Origin: SIG307 sp045596385
GTDB lineage: Bacteria; Bacillota; Clostridia; Lachnospirales; Lachnospiraceae
Length of the DNA: 64,000 nt
Reading direction: 5' to 3'
NCBI GenBank assembly: GCA_045596385.1
Contig: JAZOCC010000007.1
Coordinates: forward strand, 162,186 to 226,185
A model generated the notes under the pieces. The model made no database searches, had not been told where the DNA came from, and was given only the letters and a program-made list of their open reading frames with translations. The first letter of the stretch is position 1. Each line of letters opens with the position of its first letter. The position numbers and the translations under genes were made by a program. Positions 42,458 to 51,679 of the stretch are shown one piece after another.

Positions 42458-43396
42458 ATGCATTATTTGAAAGAGTTAAGGGATGGGGAGATGATCTCGG
42501 AGAATTATTTCTGCAAGCAGAAGCAGACCTTACAGACAAAGGCCGGGAAGAATTATTATTCTTTGATTTTGCAGGACAAAACAGGCACCATGGACGGAAA
42601 AGTATGGGAGTTAAACGCCGGGATTGAGCATTTTGAGGCACTGGATTATATCCGTGTAGAGGGCCAGGTGGTGAGTTTCCAGGGAGCGCTTCAACTGAAT
42701 ATCCGCAGAGTACGTCGCCTGTCCGAGGGTGAGTATGATGTCAGTGAGTATATGCCGTGCACGAAGCGTGATACTGCAGAGATGTACAAAGAGTTATTGG
42801 GCTATATCGATTCCTTAAAGGATGCGCAGTTCAAGCTTTTGGCGGAGAGTTATTACAAAGAGGATCCGAAGTTTAAGGAGATGTTTCTGAGTCATTCCGC
42901 AGCAAAGACCATGCACCACAATTTTGTAGGAGGTCTTTTGGAGCATACGGTTTCGGTAACGAAGCTTTGTGCATATTTGGCGGATACTTATCCGGTGCTG
43001 GACAGAGACTTACTCCTTACGGCGGCTATGTTTCATGACGTGGGTAAGCTTTCGGAGATTTCTCCGTTTCCGGAGAATGATTATACGGATGCAGGCCAGC
43101 TTTTAGGCCACATTTATATCGGTGCGGATTGGTTGTCCAAACGAATGGATAAGCTGGGAGGATTTACGGTAAAGCGTAAGAACGAGCTGTTGCATTGTAT
43201 TTTATCTCATCACGGAGAGCTGGAGTTCGGTTCTCCGAAAAAGCCTGCGTTGGCGGAGGCGTTGGCCCTCAGCATGGCGGACAATCTGGATGCGAAGATT
43301 GCGGGAGTGACGGCGCTCTTTGACGGTACTGAGGAGACTGGTTGGCTGGGTTATCAGAAGATGTTTGAGACCAATATGAGAAAAACCGGAAAATAA
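42458..43396 (+). CDS. 3'-5' exoribonuclease YhaM family
   Basis: A 312-residue protein with an N-terminal OB fold (about 10-90; GKNYYSLILQDKTGTMDGKVW) and a C-terminal HD phosphohydrolase domain (about 140-300). Metal-binding residues appear in MHHNFVGGLLEHT, AAMFHDVGKLSEI, LLGHIYIG and ILSHHGELEFGSPK. This is the YhaM layout; YhaM trims short single-stranded RNA 3' ends. It is complete. AACGGAGG precedes the ATG, and it follows the HtrA-like gene by 26 bases, so it may be part of that transcript. Confidence 0.9.
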   Translation: MHYLKELRDGEMISENYFCKQKQTLQTKAGKNYYSLILQDKTGTMDGKVWELNAGIEHFEALDYIRVEGQVVSFQGALQLNIRRVRRLSEGEYDVSEYMPCTKRDTAEMYKELLGYIDSLKDAQFKLLAESYYKEDPKFKEMFLSHSAAKTMHHNFVGGLLEHTVSVTKLCAYLADTYPVLDRDLLLTAAMFHDVGKLSEISPFPENDYTDAGQLLGHIYIGADWLSKRMDKLGGFTVKRKNELLHCILSHHGELEFGSPKKPALAEALALSMADNLDAKIAGVTALFDGTEETGWLGYQKMFETNMRKTGK

Positions 43397-43403
43397 TTGC
43401 TTG

Positions 43404-43424
43404 ACCTTCCCCTTAGGGGAAGGT
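43404..43424. repeat. short perfect hairpin before galE
   Basis: ACCTTCCCC (43404-43412) and GGGAAGGT-type arm ending at 43424, with a short TTAG loop. No U tract follows, so it is either a weak terminator for yhaM or a REP-like palindrome. Confidence 0.5.
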
Positions 43425-43469
43425 GTAGAGTGGTTATGGTACAGAAAATATCAAATGGAGGATAACGAA

Positions 43470-44459
43470 ATGACGATTTTAGTATTGGGAGGAGCCGGTT
43501 ATATCGGTTCTCACATGGTGTATGAACTTGTAGACAGAGGAATCGATGTAGTGGTAGCGGATAATTTAGAGACCGGTCATAAGGAGGCGGTTCATCCAAA
43601 GGCTCGTTTTTACGAAGGAGATATTCGTAATCGTGCTTTTGTAGATTCTGTATTTGAGAATGAGATGATTGATGCGGTGATTCACTTTGCGGCAAATTCT
43701 CTGGTGGCAGAGAGCATGAAGAATCCGCTGAAGTATTACGATAATAACGTATGCGGCACCAAGGTGCTTCTGGAGTCCATGATTGCCCACGATGTAAAGA
43801 AGATTGTATTCTCCTCTACGGCGGCGACCTACGGAGAGCCGGAGAATATTCCGATTCTGGAGTCCGATAAGACGTCTCCGATTAATACCTACGGTGAGAC
43901 GAAGCTTGCCATGGAAAAGATGATGAAGTGGACGGATACCGCTCACGGATTAAAGTATGTGGCACTGCGCTATTTTAATGCCTGCGGTGCACATCCGAGC
44001 GGAGCCATCGGTGAGGCTCACTCTCCGGAAAGCCACTTGATTCCGCTGGTATTACAGGTTCCGTTAGGTCAGCGTGACCACATCGATATTTGCGGAACGG
44101 ACTATCCGACCAAGGACGGTACCTGTATTCGTGACTACGTTCATGTCATGGATTTGGCCCAGGCTCATGTCCTTGCGGTGGAGTATTTGATGCAGGGTAA
44201 CGAAAGTAATGTATTTAACCTCGGTAGCGGAGAAGGCTACAGTGTAAGAGAAATCGTAGAGGGCGCAAGACGTGTCACAGGGCTCCCGATTAAGGCCCAG
44301 GATGCACCGCGTCGCGGCGGTGACCCGGCAACATTGATTGCCTCCAGCGAAAAGGCGAGAACGGTACTGGGCTGGAAGCCGCAGTATACCGATATGGAAG
44401 AGATCATTGCTACGGCATGGAAGTGGCACAGTACTCATCCGAAGGGATATCAGGCGTAA
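43470..44459 (+). CDS. galE: UDP-glucose 4-epimerase
   Basis: A 329-residue short-chain dehydrogenase/epimerase interconverting UDP-glucose and UDP-galactose. The NAD-binding motif GGAGYIGSHMV is at the N-terminus. The catalytic Ser/Thr is in FSSTAATYG, and the expected YxxxK is in NTYGETKLAMEKM; substrate binding is by RYFNACGAHPSGAIGE. CIRDYVHVMDLAQAH and VFNLGSGEGYSVREIV are typical of GalE. The ATG at 43470 follows TGGAGG; the earlier in-frame start at 43401 covers the hairpin and is rejected. It is a monocistronic unit closed by an inverted repeat. Confidence 0.96.
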   Translation: MTILVLGGAGYIGSHMVYELVDRGIDVVVADNLETGHKEAVHPKARFYEGDIRNRAFVDSVFENEMIDAVIHFAANSLVAESMKNPLKYYDNNVCGTKVLLESMIAHDVKKIVFSSTAATYGEPENIPILESDKTSPINTYGETKLAMEKMMKWTDTAHGLKYVALRYFNACGAHPSGAIGEAHSPESHLIPLVLQVPLGQRDHIDICGTDYPTKDGTCIRDYVHVMDLAQAHVLAVEYLMQGNESNVFNLGSGEGYSVREIVEGARRVTGLPIKAQDAPRRGGDPATLIASSEKARTVLGWKPQYTDMEEIIATAWKWHSTHPKGYQA

Positions 44460-44465
44460 TTTTTG

Positions 44466-44503
44466 AGGTCAAAACGATGTCAGAAATGATATCGTTTTGA
44501 CCT
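44466..44503. terminator. inverted repeat after galE
   Basis: AGGTCAAAACGAT (44466-44478) and ATCGTTTTGACCT (44491-44503) form a perfect 13-bp stem with a 12-base loop. The following TAAATTC is a poor U tract. Confidence 0.55.
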
Positions 44504-44539
44504 TAAATTCAGATAAGAACAGAAAGCGGGAAGATTAGT

Positions 44540-46084
44540 ATGATTCCGAAAAAGAACGAGCTTGTGACAATTGAAATTACGGATATGGGCAGCGGCGGAG
44601 AAGGCATCGGCCGTGCGGACGGTTTTACCTTGTTTGTAAAGGGGGCCGTGGTAGGTGATGTCATTGAGGCGAAGGTGCTAAAGGCGAAGAAGACCTACGG
44701 CTATGCGAAAATCGAGAAGATTATACGCCCGTCGGAGCATCGTGTGGAGCCGGTTTGTCCGGTGGCGGGACGCTGCGGCGGCTGTCAGCTACAATCCATG
44801 AGTTATCCCTCTCAGCTTGCCTGGAAAGAGCGAAAGGTACGGGGGTGTCTGGATCGGATTGGGGGCGTAGCATTTGCGGAGGCAAGAGACGGAATAGGAT
44901 ATGATGGAGCAGAGGCTGTTTCCGGTGTTGCGGCGAGCAATGGGGGCGAAACGGACAAGCCGCATTTTCTTCCGATTCTCGGTATGGAGGATTGTCTTGC
45001 CTATCGTAACAAGGCGCAGTTCCCGATGGGAAGGGATAAAAACGGTAAGATTGTCACCGGTTTTTACGCAGGACACAGTCATGCAATCATTCCGAGTACG
45101 ACATGTGCCATTCAGGCACCGGTCAATGAAGTGATTTGTAAAACTGTGTGCGAGCATATGGAGCAGTATAAGATTGCACCGTATGAGGAAGAGACCCACA
45201 CCGGTCTGGTGCGCCATATTTTAACCCGTGTGGGTGCTGCGACCGGAGAGGTGCTGGTGTGCCTGATTATCAACGGAAAGATTCTTCCGAAGGCGGAGGT
45301 ACTGGCAGAACGGCTTAAGAAGGCGATAGAAGCATTTTCTGAGGGTGAGACGGAGAGTAAGGCAGAGGGAATCGAAAAAGGCGAAAATAAGGCAAAGAAC
45401 AACGTAGAAGTAAGCTTGGTGTTAAAAGGGTTGTGCTTAAATGTCAACTGCGAGAAAACCAATGTGATTCTCGGTACCGAAATCATCCCGGTATGGGGCG
45501 AGACCTATATTACAGATTATATCGGTGAGGTTTCTTTTCGTATTTCTCCCTTGTCCTTTTATCAGGTCAATCCGAAACAGACGAAGGTACTGTATGAAAA
45601 GGCGTTGGAGTTTGCGGGATTGACCGGAAACGAAATTGTTTGGGACTTATATTGTGGAATTGGCACCATTTCCCTGTTCCTTGCTAAGAAAGCAAAGCAG
45701 GTGTACGGTGTAGAAATCGTACCGCAGGCCATTGAGGATGCAAAGCAGAATGCCATTCGGAACAACATCGAAAATGCGGAATTTTTCGTGGGCGCAGCAG
45801 AGGATGTATTGCCGGGAAAATACCGCGAAAGCGGTGGCAGTATGCGGGCTGACGTTATCGTAGTGGACCCGCCGCGAAAAGGCTGCGATGAGGCACTATT
45901 GCAGACGGTGGTTCAGATGGATCCGAAGCGCGTGGTCTATGTCTCTTGTGACCCGGCAACCCTGGCTAGAGACGTGAAGTATCTGGAAGAAAACGGATAC
46001 ATGCTTGTAAAGGCACAGCCGGTGGATATGTTTCCGATGACAGAGCATGTGGAAACATGTGTACTCTTAACGAAGCAAAGCTGA
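44540..46084 (+). CDS. 23S rRNA (uracil-5-)-methyltransferase, RlmD/RlmCD type
   Basis: A 514-residue SAM-dependent RNA m5U methyltransferase. An N-terminal TRAM domain (IEITDMGSGGEGIGRADGF) precedes the iron-sulfur cluster cysteines CPVAGRCGGCQL. The catalytic core has WDLYCGIGTISLFLAKKA (SAM), VDPPRKGCDEALL and the nucleophilic cysteine in YVSCDPATLARDVKYL. A charged insertion around residues 265-295 (GETESKAEGIEKGENK-like) and a Gly-rich segment near 130 are additions to the usual length. Which uridines it modifies (747, 1939 or both) is not decided from sequence. GCGGGAAGATTAGT is a weak upstream site. Confidence 0.92.
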   Translation: MIPKKNELVTIEITDMGSGGEGIGRADGFTLFVKGAVVGDVIEAKVLKAKKTYGYAKIEKIIRPSEHRVEPVCPVAGRCGGCQLQSMSYPSQLAWKERKVRGCLDRIGGVAFAEARDGIGYDGAEAVSGVAASNGGETDKPHFLPILGMEDCLAYRNKAQFPMGRDKNGKIVTGFYAGHSHAIIPSTTCAIQAPVNEVICKTVCEHMEQYKIAPYEEETHTGLVRHILTRVGAATGEVLVCLIINGKILPKAEVLAERLKKAIEAFSEGETESKAEGIEKGENKAKNNVEVSLVLKGLCLNVNCEKTNVILGTEIIPVWGETYITDYIGEVSFRISPLSFYQVNPKQTKVLYEKALEFAGLTGNEIVWDLYCGIGTISLFLAKKAKQVYGVEIVPQAIEDAKQNAIRNNIENAEFFVGAAEDVLPGKYRESGGSMRADVIVVDPPRKGCDEALLQTVVQMDPKRVVYVSCDPATLARDVKYLEENGYMLVKAQPVDMFPMTEHVETCVLLTKQS

Positions 46085-46250
46085 GTTTAGAGTCACAGAT
46101 GTTCTGGCGAGCGAAGCGAGAGCAGAACTTCCTTGCTTGTTCAAGCTTTTTGAGAAAGAGATATGGTGGCATCCGCATTGTTGTGAAGAACGTATTAAGA
46201 ATTCAGTCAAGACCACCGGCTAAGTCGGTGGTCTTGACTATATGAATACG
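46085..46250. other. convergent intergenic region with a long hairpin
   Basis: 166 bases between convergent genes. GTCAAGACCACCG (46206-46218) and CGGTGGTCTTGAC (46226-46238) make a perfect 13-bp stem with a 7-base loop, probably a bidirectional terminator. A shorter GTTCTG/CAGAAC pairing lies near 46102-46129. Confidence 0.6.
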
Positions 46251-47174
46251 TTAAATATATTCAAAATACTCCAGCAGCTTTTTATACGCATCCTGTGATG
46301 CTCTGCAGGTTTCTGTTAAATATCCCTTTTCTGTTGCGTATTCTTTTAATCCTCTTTTGTAATAATCTTTCATGGAATCTTCGATTATAAATGGCGGAAT
46401 ATTGTGCTTCAGACATTCCTTGAATAGAATCAATCTGCCGACACGACCGTTGCCGTCCTGGAACGGATGGATTTTTTCAAATTTGTAATGAAAATCGATA
46501 ATATCTTCGAAGGTGATATTGCTGTTTTCACGATATTTTTTCAGCAAGTTTTTAAGCTCGGATGCGACCTTGGAAGGATGCGTTGTTTCAATCATATCTC
46601 CGATCATATTAGGCCTTTTTTTGTAATCGCCTACAGCAAACCATTCCTTTTGACTATCCGTTGTTCCGTTTTTTAACAGCAGATGGATATGCTTTATGAT
46701 TGCTTCGGATAATTCTTTGTCGGCTACCGACAGGATATAATCGAAACATCGGAAGTGATTCACGGTTTCAATAATATCGTCAATCTTTTCAGGGCCTTCT
46801 GTTATTCCGATGGTTTGTGTTTCATAAATACTTCTTGTCTGGTCCTCTGTTAATCTGCTGCCTTCCATATGATTGGAATTGTACGCCAATCGAACCTGAG
46901 TCTGATGATACAATCCGCCTTTCAGTTTTATTTCTTGTTCTTCCCTAAGCTTAAAGAGGATGGAATTCTCATCCGTTCCTTTTTCGTAGGATAAGATAGC
47001 ACCCGGCTGGCAGTCAAAGTACTCACATATGCTTTGAATCGTTGTTAAGGATACCTCTTCGTTTTTGGAAAGCTTCGCCATAGTAGCGGAGGAGATTCCG
47101 AGTTCTCTTTTTAATTGTTCCTTTGTGATTTCTCTTTCTTCCATCATTAAAAATAGTTTTTTATATGAAATCAT
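46251..47174 (-). CDS. Fic family protein with N-terminal HTH domain, class II
   Basis: A 307-residue protein. Residues 1-65 form an XRE-like helix-turn-helix (ITKEQLKRELGISSATMAKL, SICEYFDCQPG), followed by a Fic domain with active loop HPFQDGNGRVGR. The inhibitory (S/T)xxxE(G/N) motif is present ahead of the Fic core as SNHMEG, which defines class II Fic proteins. It may AMPylate itself or a partner and bind DNA to control its own gene. The start CAT at 47172-47174 has AAGGCGG upstream on the minus strand. Genes of this type are often acquired. It is unrelated in sequence to the class III Fic protein at 22344. Confidence 0.92.
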   Translation of the reverse strand: MISYKKLFLMMEEREITKEQLKRELGISSATMAKLSKNEEVSLTTIQSICEYFDCQPGAILSYEKGTDENSILFKLREEQEIKLKGGLYHQTQVRLAYNSNHMEGSRLTEDQTRSIYETQTIGITEGPEKIDDIIETVNHFRCFDYILSVADKELSEAIIKHIHLLLKNGTTDSQKEWFAVGDYKKRPNMIGDMIETTHPSKVASELKNLLKKYRENSNITFEDIIDFHYKFEKIHPFQDGNGRVGRLILFKECLKHNIPPFIIEDSMKDYYKRGLKEYATEKGYLTETCRASQDAYKKLLEYFEYI

Positions 47175-47198
47175 ACGGATTACCGCCTTTCTGTGTAT

Positions 47199-47227
47199 AT
47201 TATATCATGAATATTTGTCTTTGTAAA
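47199..47227 (-). promoter_or_regulatory. promoter of the HTH-Fic gene
   Basis: On the minus strand, TTTACA (47222-47227), 17-base spacer, TATAAT (47199-47204). The HTH domain of the product could act here. Confidence 0.7.
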
Positions 47228-47390
47228 TATGTGATATTTAGATAACTAAAGATGGCTTGGGAATATGTATTCTAAGCATTACCGCTTTTGGTTACATTAA
47301 TCAAAGTTGACATTAGAAAAACGCAAGAAAACAGATGGAGCAATTTACCATGTTATGTTATAATAGTATGTGAGGGAAGGAAGGTGGGTT

Positions 47391-48494
47391 ATGCTAAAGA
47401 AAAGCTTATATACGATTATCAATGTGGTTGTGATAAATGCTATCTTGTTTTTGGCACATATCATTGCTTTTTTCGGCTTGGCCTTTAATGATAGCAGTGC
47501 TGAGTTTCCGTCAGTGCTTCATTTGCTACCGAATATGATTGTTTGTATCGGTCCGTTAGCAGTAGGCTCTTATTTTCTGATTCGTGTATTTTCGAAGATG
47601 CTTGAGTGTTATAAGCCGGTGTTATATGTTATACAGGGGCTTTTGGTGGTTTGTTATATTGTAACGTACATAGATGTGTATGTTCCGAACTCTCTGATTC
47701 GGAAGGTTAGCGATTCTGTAGCGGAAAGCAGAGCAGAAAGGAAACAGGAAAAACGGAATGAAGAGGCTCTGAAATATTTAGGAGACGGTCGCATTGAGGT
47801 GTTTGATGAAATAGAGAACGGAGAGGACCGCATCACGATTTATATCTGTCGTGATTCGGAGAAAGTGGTTTTCAGGTATTATGACGGTACCACAGGACAG
47901 GTGGGTTATTGTATTGCGGATGTCAGTTATTTCGAGGGACCGGAGCCTGACAGTGTAGTAAAATACAGAAATCTGGAAACCGGAAATACGGTTCTGAATA
48001 TAAATTACGGCTGGATTTATCTGGACGTCGGGGAGAATCGGTATTTATGCTTAGAATCCCAGGATTTGGATGTGCATTATGAAGGACGTAAATATACGGA
48101 TGTCGGATTTTTGTATTTTGAACTGTTGAATCGGGATGTCATAGAAAACAATTGCAGGTATTTACCGAATGATATTGTTATGCTGGAAATCGAAGAAGAG
48201 GATATGGTGTGCCGGATTACGGAAGAGAGTCTGAATCGCTTGCCAACAAAGTATGAGAACGGAAATTTCTCATACGGGTGGACGATTCTTCGAAACGGTC
48301 AGATAGCGGTGAGCGGAGCATATACCCCAGAGGATTGTATGTTAGATGTTAAGGCACTACCGGAGGATGTTTGGAAGCCGGTCGGAACTTATGAAGTATA
48401 TTTGCATACTTACTTTAGCTCGGATAGGTATGACAGAAATTACAGCGGTTACATAAAGGCTAGTAATTCTGTGACCTGGGAGATGCCGGAGTAA
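47391..48494 (+). CDS. hypothetical membrane protein
   Basis: A 367-residue protein with three hydrophobic segments in the first 105 residues (about 6-30, 42-66, 80-100), a charged coiled segment (VAESRAERKQEKRNEEALKY), and a soluble C-terminal part of about 240 residues rich in beta-type sequence. No family recognised. GGAAGGTGGG precedes the ATG at 47391; the GTG at 47370 is less likely. A TATAAT at 47359-47364 gives a plausible -10 box. It may belong with the two genes downstream (gaps of 31 bases and an overlap). Confidence 0.7.
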   Translation: MLKKSLYTIINVVVINAILFLAHIIAFFGLAFNDSSAEFPSVLHLLPNMIVCIGPLAVGSYFLIRVFSKMLECYKPVLYVIQGLLVVCYIVTYIDVYVPNSLIRKVSDSVAESRAERKQEKRNEEALKYLGDGRIEVFDEIENGEDRITIYICRDSEKVVFRYYDGTTGQVGYCIADVSYFEGPEPDSVVKYRNLETGNTVLNINYGWIYLDVGENRYLCLESQDLDVHYEGRKYTDVGFLYFELLNRDVIENNCRYLPNDIVMLEIEEEDMVCRITEESLNRLPTKYENGNFSYGWTILRNGQIAVSGAYTPEDCMLDVKALPEDVWKPVGTYEVYLHTYFSSDRYDRNYSGYIKASNSVTWEMPE

Positions 48495-48525
48495 GGAAAT
48501 AAAATAAACCGGGAGGTGTAGTGTA

Positions 48526-48918
48526 GTGGCAGATATGAAAGCAATACATGGGTTTGCTGTGAAATGGTATGATAAATTTTGTAATCAAAACGTCAATTAT
48601 ATAGAGTTGGTGGACCACTATTTGGCTGACGATTGTGTTGCCCTAGGCTTTGTGATGGATTGTGGTCAGGCTTTTTCCGAAAAATACGGGCAGGCAGCCA
48701 ATAATCATGAGTCGCTGGATAAAATCATTGATGAAGTAACGGATATTTCCTTGCTTGGGTCGGCGATTTATTCCCGGTGGAGATATTTTAACCATTGGGC
48801 CTATAGCGGCGCAGAGATTTTGGAACCGCAGAACCGGGCGTGGTTTATTTCGGCACTTCGCCGGATGGCAGTGCTTTCGGGAGCGGATTTTGTGGGAAGA
48901 GAAGGAGACGTAAGATGA
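48526..48918 (+). CDS. hypothetical protein, 130 residues
   Basis: A small soluble protein beginning at GTG 48526, chosen because GGAGGTG is 8 bases upstream (48512-48518). Recognisable features are an aromatic, acidic N-terminal half (KWYDKFCNQNVNYIELVDHY) and SRWRYFNHWAYSGAEIL near residue 90. No known domain. The stop overlaps the start of the LRR gene by four bases, so the two are translationally coupled and the products probably act together. Confidence 0.7.
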   Translation: MADMKAIHGFAVKWYDKFCNQNVNYIELVDHYLADDCVALGFVMDCGQAFSEKYGQAANNHESLDKIIDEVTDISLLGSAIYSRWRYFNHWAYSGAEILEPQNRAWFISALRRMAVLSGADFVGREGDVR

Positions 48919-49733
48919 AAATTATAGAGCTGAAATGTTCGGGATGCGGAGCGCAGATTACGCCGGATTTGGAGACCGGAATCGGGATATGCGAGTATTG
49001 CGGGCTGCAGGTTATATTCGATAAAAAGGATGTTCTTAAGACGATTCTTGCAGGTGTAAGAGAGAAGTCTTCCGGAGATGACAGGAAACGGAGTGACCTG
49101 CCCAAGGCTCCGGAACCGAAGTATTTCCCTTGGTGTGACAGTGGTCTTAAGGACCATGTCATGGATTGGAAGGATGACGCTCTGGAAGCGGCAATGCGGG
49201 AAGTGACCGGAATTAAGGAACGCGACATTATGCTCAGTGACGTGTACAAATTGACGAGTCTGCAGTTAAACGAAAAGGGGATTGAGAAGGTAGATGCCCT
49301 AAACGAATTAATCAATCTGCAAAGACTTGTGCTGGAAAACAACAGCATTTCCAGTATTGCCGGTTTGACGAATTTGAAAAATCTTACGTTTCTGAATTTG
49401 TATAAAAACAATGTTGCGGATATCGGAGGGATTGCGTATATGCCACTCCTTAACAATATTTGCCTGGCGTATAATATGGTTACGGATTTGACGCCTCTTG
49501 CGGGGTTAAAGTATATCGAGACTTTGTATGTGTTTATGAACCGGGTGCGGAATGTGTCTCCTTTGAAGAATTTGATCTCTTTAAAGGAATTGCGCATTGA
49601 TTTTAACCCGATTCGGGATATCAGTGCGCTCTCCGGGCTGAAGTATTTGGAGAGTTTAAATATTCAGCAGACGGATATTGAGGATTTGAGTCCGTTACTT
49701 AAACTGGAGAATTTGAAGAATTTGCATCAATAA
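48915..49733 (+). CDS. zinc-ribbon leucine-rich-repeat protein
   Basis: A 272-residue protein. The N-terminal zinc ribbon has CSGCGAQI and CEYCGL (residues 9-31), followed by a linker and about six SDS22-like leucine-rich repeats of 21-22 residues (LQRLVLENNSISSIAGLTNL, LTFLNLYKNNV and so on) that should form a curved protein-binding surface. No signal peptide or membrane segment, so it is cytoplasmic. The ATG at 48915 overlaps the preceding stop codon (ATGA). The combination of zinc ribbon and SDS22-type repeats is unusual but resembles the ribbon-bearing proteins at 13399 and 14578 in its first domain. Confidence 0.8.
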   Translation: MKIIELKCSGCGAQITPDLETGIGICEYCGLQVIFDKKDVLKTILAGVREKSSGDDRKRSDLPKAPEPKYFPWCDSGLKDHVMDWKDDALEAAMREVTGIKERDIMLSDVYKLTSLQLNEKGIEKVDALNELINLQRLVLENNSISSIAGLTNLKNLTFLNLYKNNVADIGGIAYMPLLNNICLAYNMVTDLTPLAGLKYIETLYVFMNRVRNVSPLKNLISLKELRIDFNPIRDISALSGLKYLESLNIQQTDIEDLSPLLKLENLKNLHQ

Positions 49734-49762
49734 TCTAAAAGGGTCTTTTTTATGAACAGGAA

Positions 49763-49806
49763 AAGATATGTATTTTAAGATGATTTGAAATACATGTCTT
49801 TTTTTG
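49763..49806 (+). terminator. terminator after the LRR gene
   Basis: GATATGTATTT and AAATACATGTC form an 11-bp stem with one wobble, followed by TTTTTTTG. Confidence 0.85.
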
Positions 49807-49858
49807 TAACGAATCCATATATGGAAACGTCTATTAAAGTGAAAGGAGGTGAGTCGGT

Positions 49859-50353
49859 GTGAAAAATACGGATTTCAGTGATTTGTATGAAAGCCATGCC
49901 GGACAGGTATACAAATTTCTGCTAAAACTTTGCGGAGATGCTCATCAGGCGGAAGACCTGATGCAGGATACCTTTGTAAAGGCAATACAGAGTGTAGATA
50001 GCTTTGACAATCGATGCAAAATTATCACGTGGTTGTACACGATTGCCAAGAATACATATTATGACAGCCTCCGTAAGAAAAAGAGGCACCCGGAGGAGTC
50101 GCTGACAGAGGATGCGGCTATGGAAAAATCGTTGGAAGCGCACATATTGGAGTGTGACGCGGCGAAAGAAATCCGTAGGATGATACACCGACTGCCGGAG
50201 CCTTATAAGGAAGTCTTTTTGCTGAGATTTTATGGGGAACTGTCGTTTCGGGAAATCGGAGAAAACTTCGGTAAGTCCGAGGTTTGGGGCAGAGTAACCT
50301 ATCTTCGCGGAAAGGAACTGTTGCGTACTTATCTAAGTGAAAGGGGCGGTTGA
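49859..50353 (+). CDS. ECF-type RNA polymerase sigma factor
   Basis: A 164-residue ECF sigma factor: region 2 (FLLKLCGDAHQAEDLMQDTFVKA, with the DLMQDTF motif) and region 4 (LPEPYKEVFLLRFYGELSFR, then EIGENFGKSEVWGRV). The start is GTG 49859 with AAAGGAGGTG upstream. Its stop is one base before the next ATG, a zinc-finger anti-sigma factor. This pair differs from the one at 23120 in sequence. It lies about 1.4 kb before the peptide and asparagine-synthetase-like genes and could control them, but no shared promoter was demonstrated. Confidence 0.92.
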   Translation: MKNTDFSDLYESHAGQVYKFLLKLCGDAHQAEDLMQDTFVKAIQSVDSFDNRCKIITWLYTIAKNTYYDSLRKKKRHPEESLTEDAAMEKSLEAHILECDAAKEIRRMIHRLPEPYKEVFLLRFYGELSFREIGENFGKSEVWGRVTYLRGKELLRTYLSERGG

Positions 50354-50354
50354 A

Positions 50355-51548
50355 ATGAATTGTGAAGTGGCAAAGGATTTAATGACACTCTATGTGGAGG
50401 ATATGTGCTCTTTGGAGAGCAAAAAAGCATTGGAAGAGCATGTGAAGGAATGTCCGGCATGTGCCGAGGCTTTAAAGAGCGTTAAAAATGAGTTAGAGAT
50501 TGAAAGCATTGCGTCAAAATCGGATTATGCAGGAGAGAATGCTTCCTCTTTAAAACCGATGAAAAAGGTGAAAAAAAGTCTGGTTCGTCGTAAGATAACA
50601 GCAATCGTTTTGAGCCTATTACTGGTTGCGGTTTTAGCGGTAATCGTTTTTTTGAGTTATGGGCAGGTCACGAATCGTTGGATGAGTTTTTCGGCCATAG
50701 CGGATGCATTTAAGGTGAAAAGTGTATGTGAGAAATTGACCGAAGGAGATACAAAGGCGCTTTTGGATGTAATTGCGTTTCAGGCAGAAGAAACGTATAG
50801 TGCCAATAAAGGTATGTCGGTTGGGGATGGGATGGAGGAGTATAAGAAAGCTGTTCAAAAGTCTATGGATGAGGCATATGCTTACTATTTTCAAGGAAAA
50901 GATATCAGGGTTAAAATTGAGGAAGTTGAGTTGACACCTTATGAAGAAATAATGCCGGATGATTATGGTTTTTTGACATATATTATAGGCTTTTATGAAA
51001 ATGAAAAACGGATATATTTGATTGAATTCAATAAAATTACTCCGAAAAAATATATACTTTATGAAGTATACGAAGAAGGGAAACCGAATTTTGCGGCAAA
51101 TCTTCGTTCGTATGAAGGAGTGGTGTTAGACGTTTTTCTTCGTCATACAACTTCCAGAATATATAATAAGCTAATAGCAGGAGAAAAGGTGAGCAATTAT
51201 GGTTCCGGTTTGGCGATGGGAATCCGGGGGACGGTTGATGCCGATGGGCAACAGGCGTTTTCCGATGGTTTGAAACAGCGTCTGAAAGAACTTTACGAAT
51301 CGGGCTGGTATTTTAAGGATGTGATGTTTGCAGCAGATGAGTTTAATGAAGAGACGAACCGTTGGATTTATAAAGTCTGGTTTTTAAGCGAGAATCAGGA
51401 AGACGGTACCTTGGCAATGCTGGAACAACGTTTCGCATATTACAATTCCCATCTGTATGTAATGGAGGAAGAAGAGCCGGCGGTAATTGTTCAAAAGGGT
51501 GAGGTGCCGGAGAAAATCGAGGAACAGCTGGTAAATCTATTCCGATAA
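50355..51548 (+). CDS. zinc-finger anti-sigma factor
   Basis: A 397-residue membrane protein. The N-terminal cytoplasmic domain carries the anti-sigma zinc motif: Cys3, then HVKECPACAEAL with His-x3-Cys-x2-Cys (residues 27-34). One transmembrane helix follows (about 82-104), then a 290-residue extracytoplasmic part without recognised domain. It should bind the preceding ECF sigma factor and release it on an envelope signal. ATG at 50355, one base after the sigma stop codon; the upstream start at 50337 is inside the sigma gene. Confidence 0.88.
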   Translation: MNCEVAKDLMTLYVEDMCSLESKKALEEHVKECPACAEALKSVKNELEIESIASKSDYAGENASSLKPMKKVKKSLVRRKITAIVLSLLLVAVLAVIVFLSYGQVTNRWMSFSAIADAFKVKSVCEKLTEGDTKALLDVIAFQAEETYSANKGMSVGDGMEEYKKAVQKSMDEAYAYYFQGKDIRVKIEEVELTPYEEIMPDDYGFLTYIIGFYENEKRIYLIEFNKITPKKYILYEVYEEGKPNFAANLRSYEGVVLDVFLRHTTSRIYNKLIAGEKVSNYGSGLAMGIRGTVDADGQQAFSDGLKQRLKELYESGWYFKDVMFAADEFNEETNRWIYKVWFLSENQEDGTLAMLEQRFAYYNSHLYVMEEEEPAVIVQKGEVPEKIEEQLVNLFR

Positions 51549-51578
51549 ATGAGCCGGATTTGAGATGATATTTGTGCT

Positions 51579-51606
51579 TTGCTTTGCGGTGTTTTTATGG
51601 TAAAAT
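51579..51606 (+). promoter_or_regulatory. distal promoter of the peptide gene
   Basis: TTGCTT (51579-51584), 16-base spacer, TAAAAT (51601-51606). The region 51549-51758 holds this and a second promoter and is otherwise AT-rich. Confidence 0.5.
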
Positions 51607-51679
51607 AGAGAAAATGTTATTTTAAACATTAATAAAACAACCAGGCAAAATAAATTTCTTTCAATTATGTTAGATTTGT

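Noticed and set aside
46206..46238. End of an IS200/IS605-type element
   Set aside because: The hairpin is a perfect stem between convergent genes, and no transposase remnant is next to it; a terminator explains it.
46251..47174. Toxin-antitoxin operon around the HTH-Fic gene
   Set aside because: No small antitoxin gene is adjacent, and the protein has its own inhibitory motif.
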